Shown here: in pieces, positions 21,915 through 33,566 of the stretch
Position numbering within the stretch: position 1 is the first letter of the stretch
Layout: each line of letters starts with the position of its first letter
Origin: Gonatopus flavifemur
Taxonomy: Eukaryota; Arthropoda; Insecta; Hymenoptera; Dryinidae
DNA: 64,000 bases
Reading direction: 5' to 3'
NCBI GenBank assembly: GCA_018340375.1
Contig: JAFFJZ010000026.1
Coordinates: 2,852,001-2,916,000 of the forward strand
Notes under the pieces: generated by a model
What the model was told of the DNA's origin: nothing
What the model saw: only the letters and a program-made list of their open reading frames with translations
Database searches by the model: none
Made by a program: the position numbers and the translations under genes

Positions 21915-23129
21915 ATGGATGCCCTTTTGAAAGAACAAGAGGAAACCTATCGGGCTCTGTCTAGAATCGTGATCAATATGAAAAAAATGGGTGAGGCTAA
22001 GATCACATTGGGTGTTGTGGAAGCTCGTATAGAGCGTTTAGAAGAATCGTGGAAAGGGTTCGACACACGTCATCGAACTTTGTTGGCATTGTGTGATGAA
22101 GTTACTTCTGCTTATCAGTATTTCAAGGATGATGTCTATTCGCAAGCTGAAGAATCTTATCTTGAGCAGTTAGGTAAATTAATTGATTATAAAAAATCTT
22201 TTCCTGCTAGTCTTCCACAAGGATCTCGGGCACTGACAGCGCAAGACGTTGCTGCGGCAGCGAGTGTTCATAACCCTCTTCCGCGATTATCGTTGCCGAA
22301 ATTCTCTGGCGCGTACGAAGAATGGCGCAACTTCAAGGATTTATTTTCTTCTCTGGTCATAGACCGAGCTGATGTTTCAAACGTGCAAAAATTTCAGCAT
22401 TTGAAAACATGTTTATCGGGCGAAGCTTCTCAACTTATTCGTAACATACCGGTTACGGAAGCGAATTTCGAGATAGCTTGGGATTCTTTAACGGGGCGCT
22501 ATGATAATAATCGGCTCTTGTTAAACGCGCAGATTACTGCTTTGTTTCAAATCAAAGGAAGTTCTAGTGAGTCTGCTTCAGAACTTAGGCGCATTCATAC
22601 CGCGACCACTGAGGCTTCAGCGGCAATCGAAGCTTCGGAATATTCTACGGAGAATTGGGACCTTTTATTAAATCATATGACCTTAGTTAGACTCGATCCT
22701 CAGTCTCGCCGAGATTGGGAGTTAGAGAAAGGGCAAGAAACAGAACCTTCAACGTTTGCCGATTTAAAAACGTTCATTGAAGGTCGAATTCGAGCGCTTG
22801 AAGCTCTCTCTTCTTCTACAGGGATTTGGCGAAAAGGTTCGGGTGACAAATCTAAATTGTTCCGATTCGGAAAATCGATTGGTGGTTCCCCTTCTTCAAC
22901 GCATGGAACTTCGACATCATTCCACTCCGCTACTTCTTATTCGTTCCCATCGTCGAATAGAGCGACTAACGCTAAAAAATGTTCACTTTGCAAAGAAGCC
23001 CATTACATTCTTGGATGTACTGAATTTCGAAACAAGCCGGTGAAAGAGCGGCGAGATCCAATAGCCAGGCTTAATCTATGTTTCAATTGCCTAGGCAACC
23101 ATGCTGCTCGTGATTGCAAGTCCGAGTGA
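21915..23129 (+). pseudogene. BEL/Pao Gag with zinc knuckles, premature TGA
   Basis: 404 codons from ATG at 21915. An N-terminal coiled-coil-like region (residues 1-90) is followed by PRLSLPKFSGAYEEWRNFKDLF and the conserved DUF1759/Pao Gag block to about residue 290. A Ser/Thr-rich stretch comes next, then cysteine-rich elements CSLCKEAHYILGC and CFNCLGNHAARDC (CX2CX3HX4C). It stops at TGA 23127-23129, but the same frame continues directly with CSTCNGKHNSFLH, a third cysteine/histidine motif normal for this family. The TGA is therefore a mutation within Gag-Pol, or less likely a readthrough codon. Gag forms the virus-like particle. Confidence 0.88.
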
Positions 23130-24101
23130 AGATGTTCTACTTGCAACGGTAAACACAATTCGTTTCTTCACTTGGCGGAAGATCCAGTTTTGTCAGTTGA
23201 GAAATCCTCAACTTCTGCGATTTCGTCATCCAGCGCTGGTTCAACAGCAATTTCTTCTAATACGGCAAATTGTGATCCGGTGGTTATTCACATGGCTAAT
23301 TTTCCTCCTTCTGGTCGAACTATTCTTCTGGCCACGGCGAGAATCAGAGTAATTTCGCCCTCTGGTCACTTCGTTTTAGTTCGAGCGTTGCTGGACCAAG
23401 GTTCAGAGGTAACTTTTGTGTCGGGAGCCACCGCGAAGATCTTGCAACTTCCTAGGAACAGGACTAAAGTGCCGTTAATGGGAATCTCGGCCGCATCGAC
23501 GGGTAGAGCCAAATTTTCAACGAAGGTGTTCATCTCATCTCCAATCGAACCAGAGCTCAGGATTGAAGCGGATGTGCTCATTCTACCCAAACTTACTAAC
23601 GCAGTGCCATCCGCAAGAATTAGTGAATTGGATCTATCGGCACTCAACGACTCCCCGCTGGCAGATCCGCATTATAACCACAACGGAGGAGTCGGCATGA
23701 TTCTTGGGGCGGATTTGTACGGCCGCATTTTGAGGAACGGGTTACTTCCTATACCGCGAACTTCAGTAACCGCACAAAATACAGCCTTCGGCTGGGTTTT
23801 ATCTGGTTCCGTTGACCAAGTATCACGGCGTGAACAACCTTCTCCACCTCAATATACCTCATTCCACTGCACTACTAACGCTGATTTGTTTCAGGTCTTG
23901 CATAGATTTTGGCAGCTAGAGGAAGTACCTACTGCTGTAAATGATCTGTCTCCAGAGGAGGAGTGGTGTGAGGAGCATTTTCAACGCACGCATCTCCGCA
24001 ACAGCATGGCCGTTACGTTGTCAGGCTACCATGCAAGTCTGACCTACCTCACGCTGCGGACGAGACAAAGGGGATGGCTCTCTCTTCACTGGGCGCTCTG
24101 A
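23130..24101 (+). pseudogene. BEL/Pao Gag-Pol: third Cys/His motif and aspartic protease
   Basis: In frame with Gag after the TGA. The open part contains RALLDQGSEVTFVS, the retropepsin active-site loop (D-Q-G-S in place of the commoner D-T/S-G), then GMILGADLYGRIL and TAFGWVLSG, typical of the Pao protease/linker. A frameshift near 24005 means codons after HLRN are read out of frame until 24101; the other frame carries on with DGRYVVRLP. The protease would process Gag-Pol in the particle. Confidence 0.85.
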
Positions 24102-24979
24102 GCAGGGGTTTCGAGCACAATTCTAGTCCATGCGAGCAATACACGACTTTCATGGGAGAATACTTACGTCTGGGCCACATGAAAGAAGTGACTTCTGAGA
24201 CAAATTTGCCTTGCTCTGCCTGGTATCTACCGCACCACCCTGTTTTTAAATTCACTGGTTCGTTTTCGAAAATCAGGGTAGTTCATGATGCGTCTCGACG
24301 CTTATCCTCAGGTTCTTCGCTGAACCATTATCTTCTTCTTCCAGGTCCCAGTCTGCAAGGGGACATTTCGATAGTTCTTCTCAATTGGCGTCAACACAAG
24401 TACGTTTTCACTACGGACATCGTAAAGATGTTCCGTCAAATCCTGGTTCATCAGGACGATCAGGATTCCCAAAGGATAGTTTGGAAAGGCTCATTTTCTC
24501 CCGCCGTAAAGGATTATCGTCTATGTACGGTAACCTACGGCACCACCTCAGCTCCCTTTTTGTTCATCAGGACTCTTCACCAATTAGCTGCCGATGAGGG
24601 AGGGAAGTTCCCTCACGAAGCTCACTCTTCGCGTCATCAGACATTCGTTGATGACATTCTTTCAGGGGCTGATACCGTTTCCGAAGCGATTGAAATTCGG
24701 GACGAAGTTATCGGCATTCTAAAGGCTGGCGGATTCGAATTGGACAAATGGTCGTCGAATCACCCAGATTTATTGATTGGACTCACCTCTGGCTCGACTA
24801 AGAACGAGTCATCTCATTTCTTCGATCTCCATGAGCCAGTCAAGACGCTAGGTTTGATTTGGATTCCGTCTGAGGACGCTTTCAGTTTTCGAATGCCAGC
24901 AGATCTGGATTCAGCGCTGACCAATTCACAAGTCGTTACGAAACGGTTTATCCTCTCTTCTGTGGCTAGGGTTTTTTGA
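24006..24979 (+). pseudogene. BEL/Pao reverse transcriptase
   Basis: The correct frame begins with DGRYVVRLP near 24008, then IRVVHDASRR, NHYLLLPGPSL, FTTDIVKMFRQILVH (RT motif A with catalytic Asp), TYGTTSAPFLFIRTLHQLA, and HQTFVDDILSG (motif C, FVDD, catalytic Asp pair). It ends SSVARVF followed by TGA, because a T run at 24972-24977 has one extra base; removing the shift gives the family-typical FDPLGW continuation. This domain copies element RNA into DNA. Confidence 0.88.
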
Positions 24980-26276
24980 TCCTCTCGGGTGGATTGTTCC
25001 AGTAACAATCACCACTAAGATTCTCATTCAGGATCTCTGGCTTCTGGGGATAGATTGGGATACTCCTGTGCCCACTAATATCAGGGAAGAGTGGAAAGGT
25101 TATTGTGACTCCCTAGGGGAGCTCAACTCGGTTCGCATCGACCGCCCAATTGGCTATTCAGCTTCAGTTTCTGACATACAAATCCACGGATTTGCTGATG
25201 CTTCTATGCGCGCTTATGCTGCAACTGTTTATGTTAGAATGGTTAACAGCGAAGGTTATACAAAGGTTTCACTTCTTGCAGCAAAGTCTAAGGTGGCTCC
25301 AGTAAAAACCGTGAGTCTTCCTCGCCTCGAACTGTGTTCAGCAGTACTTTTAGTCAGACTTCTCCTTCATATTCGCAAGATTCCATTTTTAGAAAAGGTG
25401 GCCACGTATTCGTGGCTTGATAGTCAAGTAGCGCTATCATGGATTAAGAAACATCCAAGTCGCTGGACAACCTTCGTCGCCAAAAGGGTTTCTTCCATCC
25501 AGACCTCTCTCCCTGAGGTGTCCTGGAGACACGTTCCTACAAAAAAAAATCCGGCCGATATGGCCACCCGGGGAAAAACTCCATCAGAACTAAGTAAATC
25601 AGCTTTGTGGTGGCAGGGTCCGTCATGGCTTGAAGAGGAGGCTGAGAAATGGCCAAATTCTTCCGTAGCCGAGGACGTTTCGCTAGAGATCCGTAGCAGT
25701 GTTGGAGTCAACTTGGCGACTCAGACTTCCGTCAACTCGTTTGTAGAATTGGCGGAACGTTTGTCTTCTCTCGACAGGCTCTTACGCGTGGTCGCTTATT
25801 GCCTGCGTTTTGTTATGTGGGTCAGACATCCGACCTTTTCACCATCCGGGTTTCTCACAGCGGAAGAGTTGCACGATTCGCGCATTTTATTATTGAAGGT
25901 GGTCCAGAAAGAGAGCTTTGCTGAGGAATTATCAGCTCTGAATTCTGGAGAAGCACTCCCTAGGAAGAGCCCTCTGCTAAGATTAAACCCCTTTATCGAT
26001 GCGCAAGGCATCTTAAGAGTCGGTGGCCGGTTAAGGCACTCGAATCTCAAATATAATGAGAAGTTTCCGCCGATTTTACCTCGTTCGTCTGCTTTGAGCA
26101 GGCTTTTCATCATTAAGGCTCATGTGCAAGCTCTGCATGGAGGCCCTTCTCTCACTCATGCATTGTTGTTGAACTCTGTATGGGTTCTCAGAGCCAAACC
26201 TCTCGTTAAGGCCTATGTTCGCAATTGCGTCTTATGTCATAGACATAAGCCTGAACTAGGCACTCAATTGATGGGG
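24978..26276 (+). pseudogene. BEL/Pao RNase H and integrase zinc-binding domain
   Basis: Starts with DPLGWIVPVTITTK in the frame opened by the T-run shift. IHGFADASMRAYAAT carries an RNase H catalytic Asp, SWLDSQVALSWI and HVPTKKNPADMATRG the later RNase H blocks. From about 25900, RVGGRLRHSNL leads to HVQALHGGPSLT and NCVLCHRHKPE, the HHCC zinc motif of the integrase. The frame is lost by one extra G in the G run at about 26272; the ordinary stop at 26355 is out of the true frame. Confidence 0.87.
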
Positions 26277-27292
26277 GTGACCTTCCCGCATCTCGCGTCA
26301 CTCCAGATCGTCCGTTTACTAGAACGGGTCTGGACTACGCTGGTCCTGTTCACTTGATGATGAGTAGAGGAAGAGGACAGCGAACCTATAAAGGTTACAT
26401 TTGCGTTTTCATATGCTTAGCGACGAAAGCACTCCATCTAGAGGTAGTGAGCAATGCCACTTCAGAGGCCTTTCTTGCGGCCTTTCGGCGTTTCTGTGGG
26501 CGACGGTAAATGCCCCTTGAGCTCCATTCAGACAACAGCAACACGGGTCGCGGTGCAGATGCTGAAATTTCCAATTTGTTCAGGCAATCTTCCGAGTTTT
26601 ATGCCAAGGTGACTGAGACGTTGGCCCAAGATGGAATTGAATGGGTTTTCATTCCGCCACATTCACCACATTTCGGGGGTTTGTGGGAGTCAGGAGTGCG
26701 TTCTGTGAAGTTTCACCTCACAAGGATTATTGGCAACCAGAATCTCACCTTTGAAGAGCTTCCGACACTTCTTGTTCAAATAGAGGCGTGTCTTAATTCG
26801 GGGCCGCTATGCCCGCTTTCGGATGAGCCCAAAGATTTAGGGGCGCTTACACCCGCTCATTTCTTAACTGGTTCATCTTTGCATACTTTACCCGAACCAG
26901 GGCTTTGTGACGTAAAGCTTGGTCATCTTTCTCGTTGGCAACTGCTTCAACAAATGCTCCAACATTTCTGGGCCAGATGGTCGAGGGAGTATCTCCACCA
27001 TTCACAGCAACGCTATAAGTGGCGTTCTGTAAAGGAAAACTTCAAGGCAGGACAGCTTGTGTTGGTTCAGGATGACCATTATTCTCGTTCAAAATGGGCA
27101 TTAGGCCGGATAATTCAAGAACACCCAGGTTTAGACGGTCACGTTCGTGTCGTGACGGTAAAAACAGCCACCTCCACTCTAAAGCGTCTGATAGCTAAAC
27201 TGAGCGTTCTGCCGATTTTCGATATTGCATCGGAGCCTCACGGCGGGCGGAACACCCCACTTCCTACTAGGCAGAGCTCGGTTGTCGTTTAA
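26277..27292 (+). pseudogene. BEL/Pao integrase core and DUF5641 tail
   Basis: The true frame reads ASRVTPDRPFTRTGLDYAGP (first catalytic Asp), then FICLATKALHLEVV. An in-frame TAA lies at 26507-26509. LHSDN (second Asp) follows, with a substituted stretch after it. HSPHFGGLWESGVRSVK carries the third acidic residue (Glu) of the DDE triad. WSREYLHHSQQRYKW and LVLVQDDHYSRSKWALGRI match the C-terminal DUF5641 domain. The stop at 27290 seems to be the natural end of Pol. Confidence 0.87.
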
Positions 27293-27870
27293 CGACGAGG
27301 CGGGCGGTATGTTTGGGTTTTTGGTAATGTTCTCCTTCCTGACTGCTCTTGGGTGGACCGAGTAGCTTGGGAGTTGGTCAGGTGGATGGCTTACCGGGGC
27401 CCTTGCATTGCCGCCGAAAATGATCAGGTGACCTAGTCATGTGGTCCTCAATCTCGTCACCATCCAGACGGGACAGCACTAGTTGCTCGTCAATTCTCAA
27501 GCTGAAAGCCTTCACCTCGCCTCACCTTCAATTTATCGCGGTTTTTTTTCTGTACGCGAGATTTTCTGTTCAAGCCGCTCGTCTCATACGAATCTAACGC
27601 GCTTATCTTCCTTTTTTCACACAAGTTTTCAATTTGTCATTTGTGTTCCTTTTGGCATGTTTAGTTTAAATAAACGTTAAGTTTTTGGTTTAAACGAAGT
27701 GAGCGACATTTTGGAATACCGGCTCGACTCATACTTCCATCCTTTCACACTTCCAGAATTCCCTCTCCACATAGTTTCGCATTCTGCTTCACCTCACCTA
27801 AGAACAATCTACAGTCCGCTAACATCTTTCCTTTTTCCTCAGCTCTTTTGCCTATTCATCCATAGAATCG
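27293..27870 (+). other. 3' untranslated region and probable 3' LTR remnant of the BEL element
   Basis: Directly follows the polyprotein stop. A plausible LTR start is TGTTTGGG near 27309, and an AATAAA polyadenylation signal occurs near 27668. No matching 5' copy exists upstream of gag, so LTR limits cannot be proven here. Short frames in it have no homology I recognise. Confidence 0.4.
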
Positions 27871-27878
27871 AATGGCGG

Positions 27879-28019
27879 TAGTGATGGGCGGTATCTGAAG
27901 ATATCAATTTTTTCTATAGAAATTTTGTCGAGTTTATATTGAATTCCATAAAATATTGATATAAATTTGATACAAATTTTATATAAAGAATCGATATTGT
28001 GTAATATCGCCCATCACTG
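27879..28019. mobile_element. 141-bp hAT-like MITE with 8-bp target duplication
   Basis: Terminal inverted repeats TAGTGATGGGCGGTAT and (complement of right end) CAGTGATGGGCGATAT surround an AT-rich core. The flanks AATGGCGG (27871-27878) and AATAGCGG (28020-28027) differ at one base, an 8-bp target duplication as expected for hAT elements. CAGTGATGGGC-type ends are also typical of hAT. Confidence 0.8.
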
Positions 28020-28057
28020 AATAGCGGTATCAGTTCTTACGTGGAATAATTGTTCCT

Positions 28058-29782
28058 CATCATCATCGTCATGAAGTAACCAGTCTTATGACTGGTTTGA
28101 TGGAATCCTCCAACCCTGTCTATTATCCGCTAACCGCTCAATTTCTGCATATCCACGACAACCCTGATCTTGTATAATTTGCTCCATATAACCTAATCTA
28201 CGTCTACCTCTTCGAGTTTTACTATTCATTTTTCCTCCCAATATTGCTTTCAATCAGCTATCATGCCTCAACGTGTGCCCTATCAGATTACTTCTTCTTT
28301 TCACGACCTGTCTCAAGAGACTTCTTTCTTCATTCACTTTCTCAAGTACTTCTTCATTTTTTACTTTCTCTATCCACTTTATTCTAAGCATCCTTCTATA
28401 ACGCCACATTTGAAAAGCTTCGAGTCTGCGTTGGTCCGTCTTTCCAATTGTCCAAGTTTCGCAACCATATAATGCTGTGCTCCAAACGTAACTTTTCAAG
28501 AATTTCTTCCTTACTGCTAAGCTAATATTCTTCGAACATAGGAACTGTTTCTTTTGGTGGTATTTTTTCCCTTGTGCTATTCTTGCTCTTATATCTTTTT
28601 CTCTTCAACCGTTACCTGTAATTATGCTCCCTGAACATTTAAATTCTTTGACTTGCTGAATTGTCTCTGTATCTATTTTGACTTTCGTTCTCCTTGATGT
28701 TTTCGCTGTTGTACAAATCATGAATTTTGTTCCGTCCCTATTCATATTCATACAATATTTGTCTTGTGATATTTCTTTCATAGTGTTGAGAGTATTTCCT
28801 AACTCAGCACTACTCGTAGCTAATATAGCTATGTCATCCGCAAATCTCAACATGCTTACATTTTCACCTTGAATCTGTAATTTTGATGGCACTAGCTCCT
28901 TCACTCCGTTCATTGTCCTTCTATATACAAATTGAAAATCAGTGGTGATAGTGAGCATCCTTGTCTGACCCCTCTTCTAATTCGTGCTTCTCCTTCTCGA
29001 CCCTCTATTTCTATTATTGAGGTTTGATTTTTTTATAATTCATATATTATTCTCCTATCCCTGGAATTAATTCCTACCTTTTTCAAAATCCTCAACATCT
29101 TCTCCCAATTGACATTATCGAATGCCTTTTGTATGTCTACAAAACCTATGTACACAGACTTTTTCAACTCTAGACTTTTCTCTACCACTGTTCTGAGTGC
29201 TAATATCACTTTCCGCGTGCCCCTATTTTTCCTGAAACCGAACTGATCTTCTGCTGATCTACTCTCTATTTTATTCTCTATTCTCCTGTATACGATTTTT
29301 GTCAGTATTTTCGAGGCATGTGAAGTTAAACTAATCGTTCTGTAGTTCTCGCGTTTGTCTGCTCCTTGTTTTTTTTGGAATGGCGACAATTTTATTCTTC
29401 TGGAAATCTTTCGGTACTTCGCCTATTTCGTACATATGTATCTCTGACCGATTCAAACAGTGCATCACGAGTTCTCTGACTGGAGGCTTTGATGTCGTCC
29501 ACACTCATGCCATCTATTCCTGGCCCTTCATTATTTTTCAATTCTTTTAAAGCCCTGTCGAATTCTGATCTCAAAATTGAATCTCCCAATTTCTCTTCAT
29601 CGACATCTTCCTCCCTCTTTAAAAATCATATATTATCGCTTCCTTCATACAGATCTTCCAAATGATAGGTCCATTGTTCTATTTTTCCCACTGTTCTTAT
29701 CAATTGTCTCCCCAGAAAGCTCTCAATCTTACTGCTTCTAGATTTCATTTGTCCAAAAATCTCTTAAGAATCCTATATGCTC
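28058..29782 (-). mobile_element. 5'-truncated RTE-like LINE copy with 10-bp target duplication
   Basis: On the minus strand it carries diverged pieces of the same reverse transcriptase as the full-length LINE at 40959-44306, in matching order: RSEFDRALKELKNNEGPGIDG (29589-29392), then the RT core (29389-29033), MLRFADDIAILA (28958-28605), and SYVWSTALYGCETWT (28499-28254). The 3' end shows the same CCAGTC.TAAGACTGG hairpin and ATGATGATG tail. Flanks AATTGTTCCT occur at 28048-28057 and 29783-29792, a perfect 10-bp target duplication. Frameshifts and stops make it dead. The 5' truncation begins in the middle of the protein, as expected of target-primed reverse transcription that stopped early. 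Confidence 0.9.
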
Positions 29783-29792
29783 AATTGTTCCT

Positions 29793-30749
29793 ATGATCTG
29801 TTAAAATAATTTTTTATGAACAATTTTTTCCCAAAATCTTATCGCAAATTTTGTACACTTCTCAGCATCCCATAAATCTATATGCAAACTTTCCCATATC
29901 CCGTCTACTTTGGCGATGGGCCTTGATGGGTTAAAAAAACAACTCCTATTTTTGGAAAAATTGATTTCTCACCTCTCAGTAGGGATTGCTAGCTAATACT
30001 GGATTATACAGAGAACTCTTCACTCACCTAATGTTCCCTTGTCTACGGGAAAACACAGGTCAATAACATGTCGTTGATAGTTTCCACGGTTTCACTCCGT
30101 TTCACCATTATCATTTCCATTTCACACGTGTTCCATGGAATTCACCCTTTGTAACAAACGTTCTCACGAAAAAAGGGGTAGATCACCATCAAAGGTGGAT
30201 CCCTTACGAGTATTTCGAGTTCAAGGTAATCGTAATATCTTCAACATTGTGCTTGGCAGCGAATTTTGTCTGAAAAGTCCGAAATGCCACATAGTATAGT
30301 AGGTCGGTTTCCAAACTGGCAGTGAAATCGGATAAAACTCGATTGAGCGACCTCTAAATTTGAAGCCAAGCACCTCCGGTTTGGGGAGGTTCAGTTTGGG
30401 GTCGGAATGAAGAGTTCAAGCCCCTTTGATGAAAAAAAATTTTTTTTGACACACCCTATTATGTATGTATATTTTTACGCATGGGCGCCAAGCGTACCAG
30501 TGAATCTCGACTCTTACATACCCAAAAAGCATGTGTCTTGAGCTTCGCTAGATTGGGAAGTCTCATGCGTTCAATGCAAGAATATGAACGTTGTTCATGT
30601 AATTTGATTTCAGCATCTATGCTTTTGAAGCATGAACACAGTGATTTCAATTAATGGATAATATGATGCATGTATCTTATGAAAATCGAGCTACTCACGT
30701 TCTGGTTTCACACTACGTAAGCATGATTGAATTCAAGCTCTGAAATCAT
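29793..30749. other. Gene-free interval
   Basis: Nothing recognised. A phrase ending in GACACACCCTAT near 30449 resembles GACCCACCCTAT near 33441, where a transcript-like or element-end sequence may recur. Short frames here are not supported. Confidence 0.4.
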
Positions 30750-32806
30750 TTGATTCACGTTAAAAAAGCATGGATTTTTTCTCGTTGTAACGAGCTTCCG
30801 ATTCATGAGGACGTTCTCCGTTGCTGTTTCCACGAACGATATATTCCATCTCTTGAAAGCAACAACAAAAATGTGAGTTCCTCAAAAGTAGCAGGGACAG
30901 TAGCAAAGAAAATCAAAGAATTCTTCGAAAAAGCGTATATCCCCACTATTACTGAGCACCGCATCGTTCAACAGATGAGTTCCTGCCGTGAATGTTATTA
31001 TAAGCTGAGAAAGTCGTACAACAGAGACAAATCTAAGGAAGCTTCCGAAGAAAGGATTCATGAGTTCAAGCGTGGTGCTACTCCTCTTTTTGACGTTGCC
31101 GCATGTAAATGCATCATAACTATCAACTGTACTTGCAACGAATCTCCTGTTACTTGTGAATGTCCCGTCTCTATACCCGGAGAGAAATTTGTAGTTAAAT
31201 TTACTATGTTATTATTGTTCCCGAGGAACAGACTGAACTATGACAGGCTCCCCCATAAAACATAGTAAATATGATCAGCATTCTATTGTTGTACCATAGT
31301 AAAAATATGCTCTTCATAGTAAAATCCGACAGAATTCAGTCTGTTCCTCGGGAACAATAATAACATAGTAAATTTAACTACAAATTTCTCTCCGTGTACA
31401 CTGTTCGTGCAAAGAGAGCAATAAAATTCCTGGTCTCAAACTCTGGTTTCTGTATCTTCAAAGGAATTTTGGTTCGGGGAAAATTGGTAATATAGACTTG
31501 GTCGAAACTAAAAAACTGCAGAGGAAATCTCAATTTAACGCCCATTCAAATTTTGTCAATACACTTTCAACTTCAAAACTGAAGGTTAATATGGGTAATA
31601 CTATTGTACCAAATGATCTCGATAAAGATATGGTTACCAATCAGGAAACATTTTCTAATGATGAGGATTTCAAACCAAGATCATCTCGCCATAGCCAGAT
31701 GAGGATAAATATACATGTTACGGCTGTGAGTAATCACAGATATGGAGTGTCCAATCGTGCTGCAGCTGCAATAGCGTCCACAGCGTACTATATGATGTTG
31801 GTTTGATAACAAATGCAGATACTGCGAAGGCTATTGATAAATGCGAAACCAAAAGAGAGAATAGCCTTAACCGAAATTTTTTGTAGAGGTGCATTGAGAA
31901 GGGTGATGCAATTCGTGGGCTTTATTTTGATGGGCGTGAAAAAAATCCCACGATGAACAATTTCGAAGAACTCATAAACAGGAGCATATTTCCCTTCTCA
32001 AAGAATCTGGTTCTGTGTACGTGGGTCACATACCTCCTGTGAAAGGAACGTCCAAAGATATCGTTGAAGGCATGCTCTCCCATTCATCTATTCAACAATA
32101 ACATCCCTCTAGAAAATCTTGATGTCATAGGCTGTGATGGTACTGTCACCAATACGGGCTTGAGAGATGGCGTAATCCGTCAACTAGAGCTTCATATTGG
32201 GATACGATTGCAATGAGGAATGTCTCTGGCATTCCAATGAATTGCCGTTCTGCCACTTATTCTAGCATATAAACGGTGGAACAACTCGATCTGAATCGTT
32301 TTGTGGTCCAATTAGTCAACAGCTCCGCGCGTGTGAAACATTATCCGTCCTAGAATTTTTTTCAATCCCTTGCGACATCCCTGAAGTTGATAGGAAAGTG
32401 CTCAGCGAAGATCAACAATATTTGCTGGATATTTCTGCATCCATGAACGCGGGAGAATGCCCTGATGGTCTATCCATCCGAAATCCTGGTCCAATATCAC
32501 ATTCAAGGTGGTTAACAATAGCCAACAGAAATTGTCCACTGGAATAAATGCAAACTACCGTCTCCCCCATTACTACGAAGAATCAGTGATGATGAAATTG
32601 AAGATTACATAGAATCTGGCTCTACACCAAATCGAGAGATCACATCTTTCCCTTGTCACACCCAAGCCGTTGAAAGGTGTGTGAAATTAGTCACCAAAGC
32701 TTCCAAACAGGTTTGTGGAGTTGAGGCCGGAGACGGGTATGTAGGATTAACTCTCCTCTCAAGATCGTTGATGCCGGGATTTTCCCACAAATCACAGTTC
32801 AAAGCT
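30750..32806 (+). pseudogene. Decayed, unclassified mobile-element protein gene
   Basis: The longest open piece (30750-31265) reads WIFSRCNELPIHEDVLRCC, then a basic region, SSCRECYYKLRK, and CKCIITINCTCNESPVTCECP, a cysteine-rich segment. After an inserted foldback, the open piece 31498-31806 contains RYGVSNRAAAAIASTAYY. Further broken frames to about 32800 give NLDVIGCDGTVTNTGLRDGVIRQLELHIG, FSGPI, SEDQQYLLDIS, PGPISHSRW, and FPCHTQAVERCVKLVTKASKQVCG. This collinear order looks like a once continuous protein with a Cys-rich front and a core with conserved Asp and His-x-Gln segments, as in an RNase-H-fold transposase. I recognise it as a recurrent insect repeat protein but cannot name the superfamily. 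Confidence 0.6.
31178..31394. mobile_element. Foldback MITE inserted in the 30750-32806 gene
   Basis: Arms of about 60 bp (31178-31237 and 31335-31394) are near-perfect inverted repeats starting CGGAGAGAAATTTGTAG, with a central region of about 97 bp. It falls inside the coding region of the surrounding pseudogene. The right end continues as CCGTGTACAC, similar to the CACGGAGA ends of several other palindromic elements in this window. No clear target duplication. Confidence 0.8.
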
Positions 32807-33566
32807 GATACTTGAATAGTCAATATTGTGAACTGTCAGTGGAATGAACATGCAAAATTGATTTGATTGGTTGGTTGGGTAGGATGTGGATGAAATTCAG
32901 CGTGCAGCCACCTCCTCGTGGTGAGTTCTGGGTTGGTTTCATTGTTGTGGATCAAGCGAAGAGCTGCACAATAATACAAATGGCCAAATTATCTGACAAT
33001 TGGAAAACATCACGAAACTTATATGTTGGAACGTACAACACCGAAAGAATCCCATATCGACCAATATGTTTTTCGTAAGAGTGTTATTGATGCGATTTGA
33101 GAAAATAATTGAAAAATGAGATTTCCCGTGGAAATTGAGTTTTTCTGATGCTGTACACGAACGATTCAGATGAACCGACTTTATACTTCCATATATTCCC
33201 ATGTTTCTACAGTCTTTCACTCCTCCTTCATGACTGTAACAAAAAAAACAGATATCGTTTGAACTTTTGAAAAAATTCTGAGAAATTTCCCAATTTTTGC
33301 CCAATTCCGAATCTTTAAGGCCTTTGCGCGAACGTAAGATATTGACCGATTCCAAAAATTTTGTTTCTCTTTCAAATAGAAGCAAAAGACAACTTTTCCG
33401 CACTATAGTGATGTGAAGAAACAATGATTGTGTTTTTTGACCCACCCTATCCTGTAGGCAAAATACCATATTTTTTGTGGCAAATTTGAATGAGATCATT
33501 ATGTTTTCCATAAATCCATTTTGTGTATTCATATGAATGTTCGTTCAATTATTTTGTACTGAAATA
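32807..33566. other. Gene-free interval
   Basis: A minus-strand open frame at 32939-33532 (197 codons) exists but has no recognisable domain, is rich in Phe/Cys/Ser in a noncoding-like way, and abuts the transposon end. I do not call it a gene. GACCCACCCTAT occurs near 33441. Confidence 0.4.

Larger units (their letters stand above)
21915..27870 (+). mobile_element. BEL/Pao LTR retrotransposon, internally broken
   Basis: Gag, aspartic protease, reverse transcriptase, RNase H and integrase occur in the BEL/Pao order over 5.4 kb. The reading frame is interrupted by a TGA at 23127, a frameshift near 24005, a frameshift in a T run at 24972-24977, a frameshift in a G run near 26272, and a TAA at 26507. 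The sequence upstream of gag does not match anything downstream of the polyprotein, so the 5' LTR seems to be missing or too diverged to recognise. The sequence is GC-richer than its flanks. Confidence 0.88.

Noticed and set aside
32939..33532. 197-codon minus-strand frame
   Set aside because: Long, but without recognisable domain, with Phe/Cys/Ser bias; adjacent to a transposon end and likely chance.
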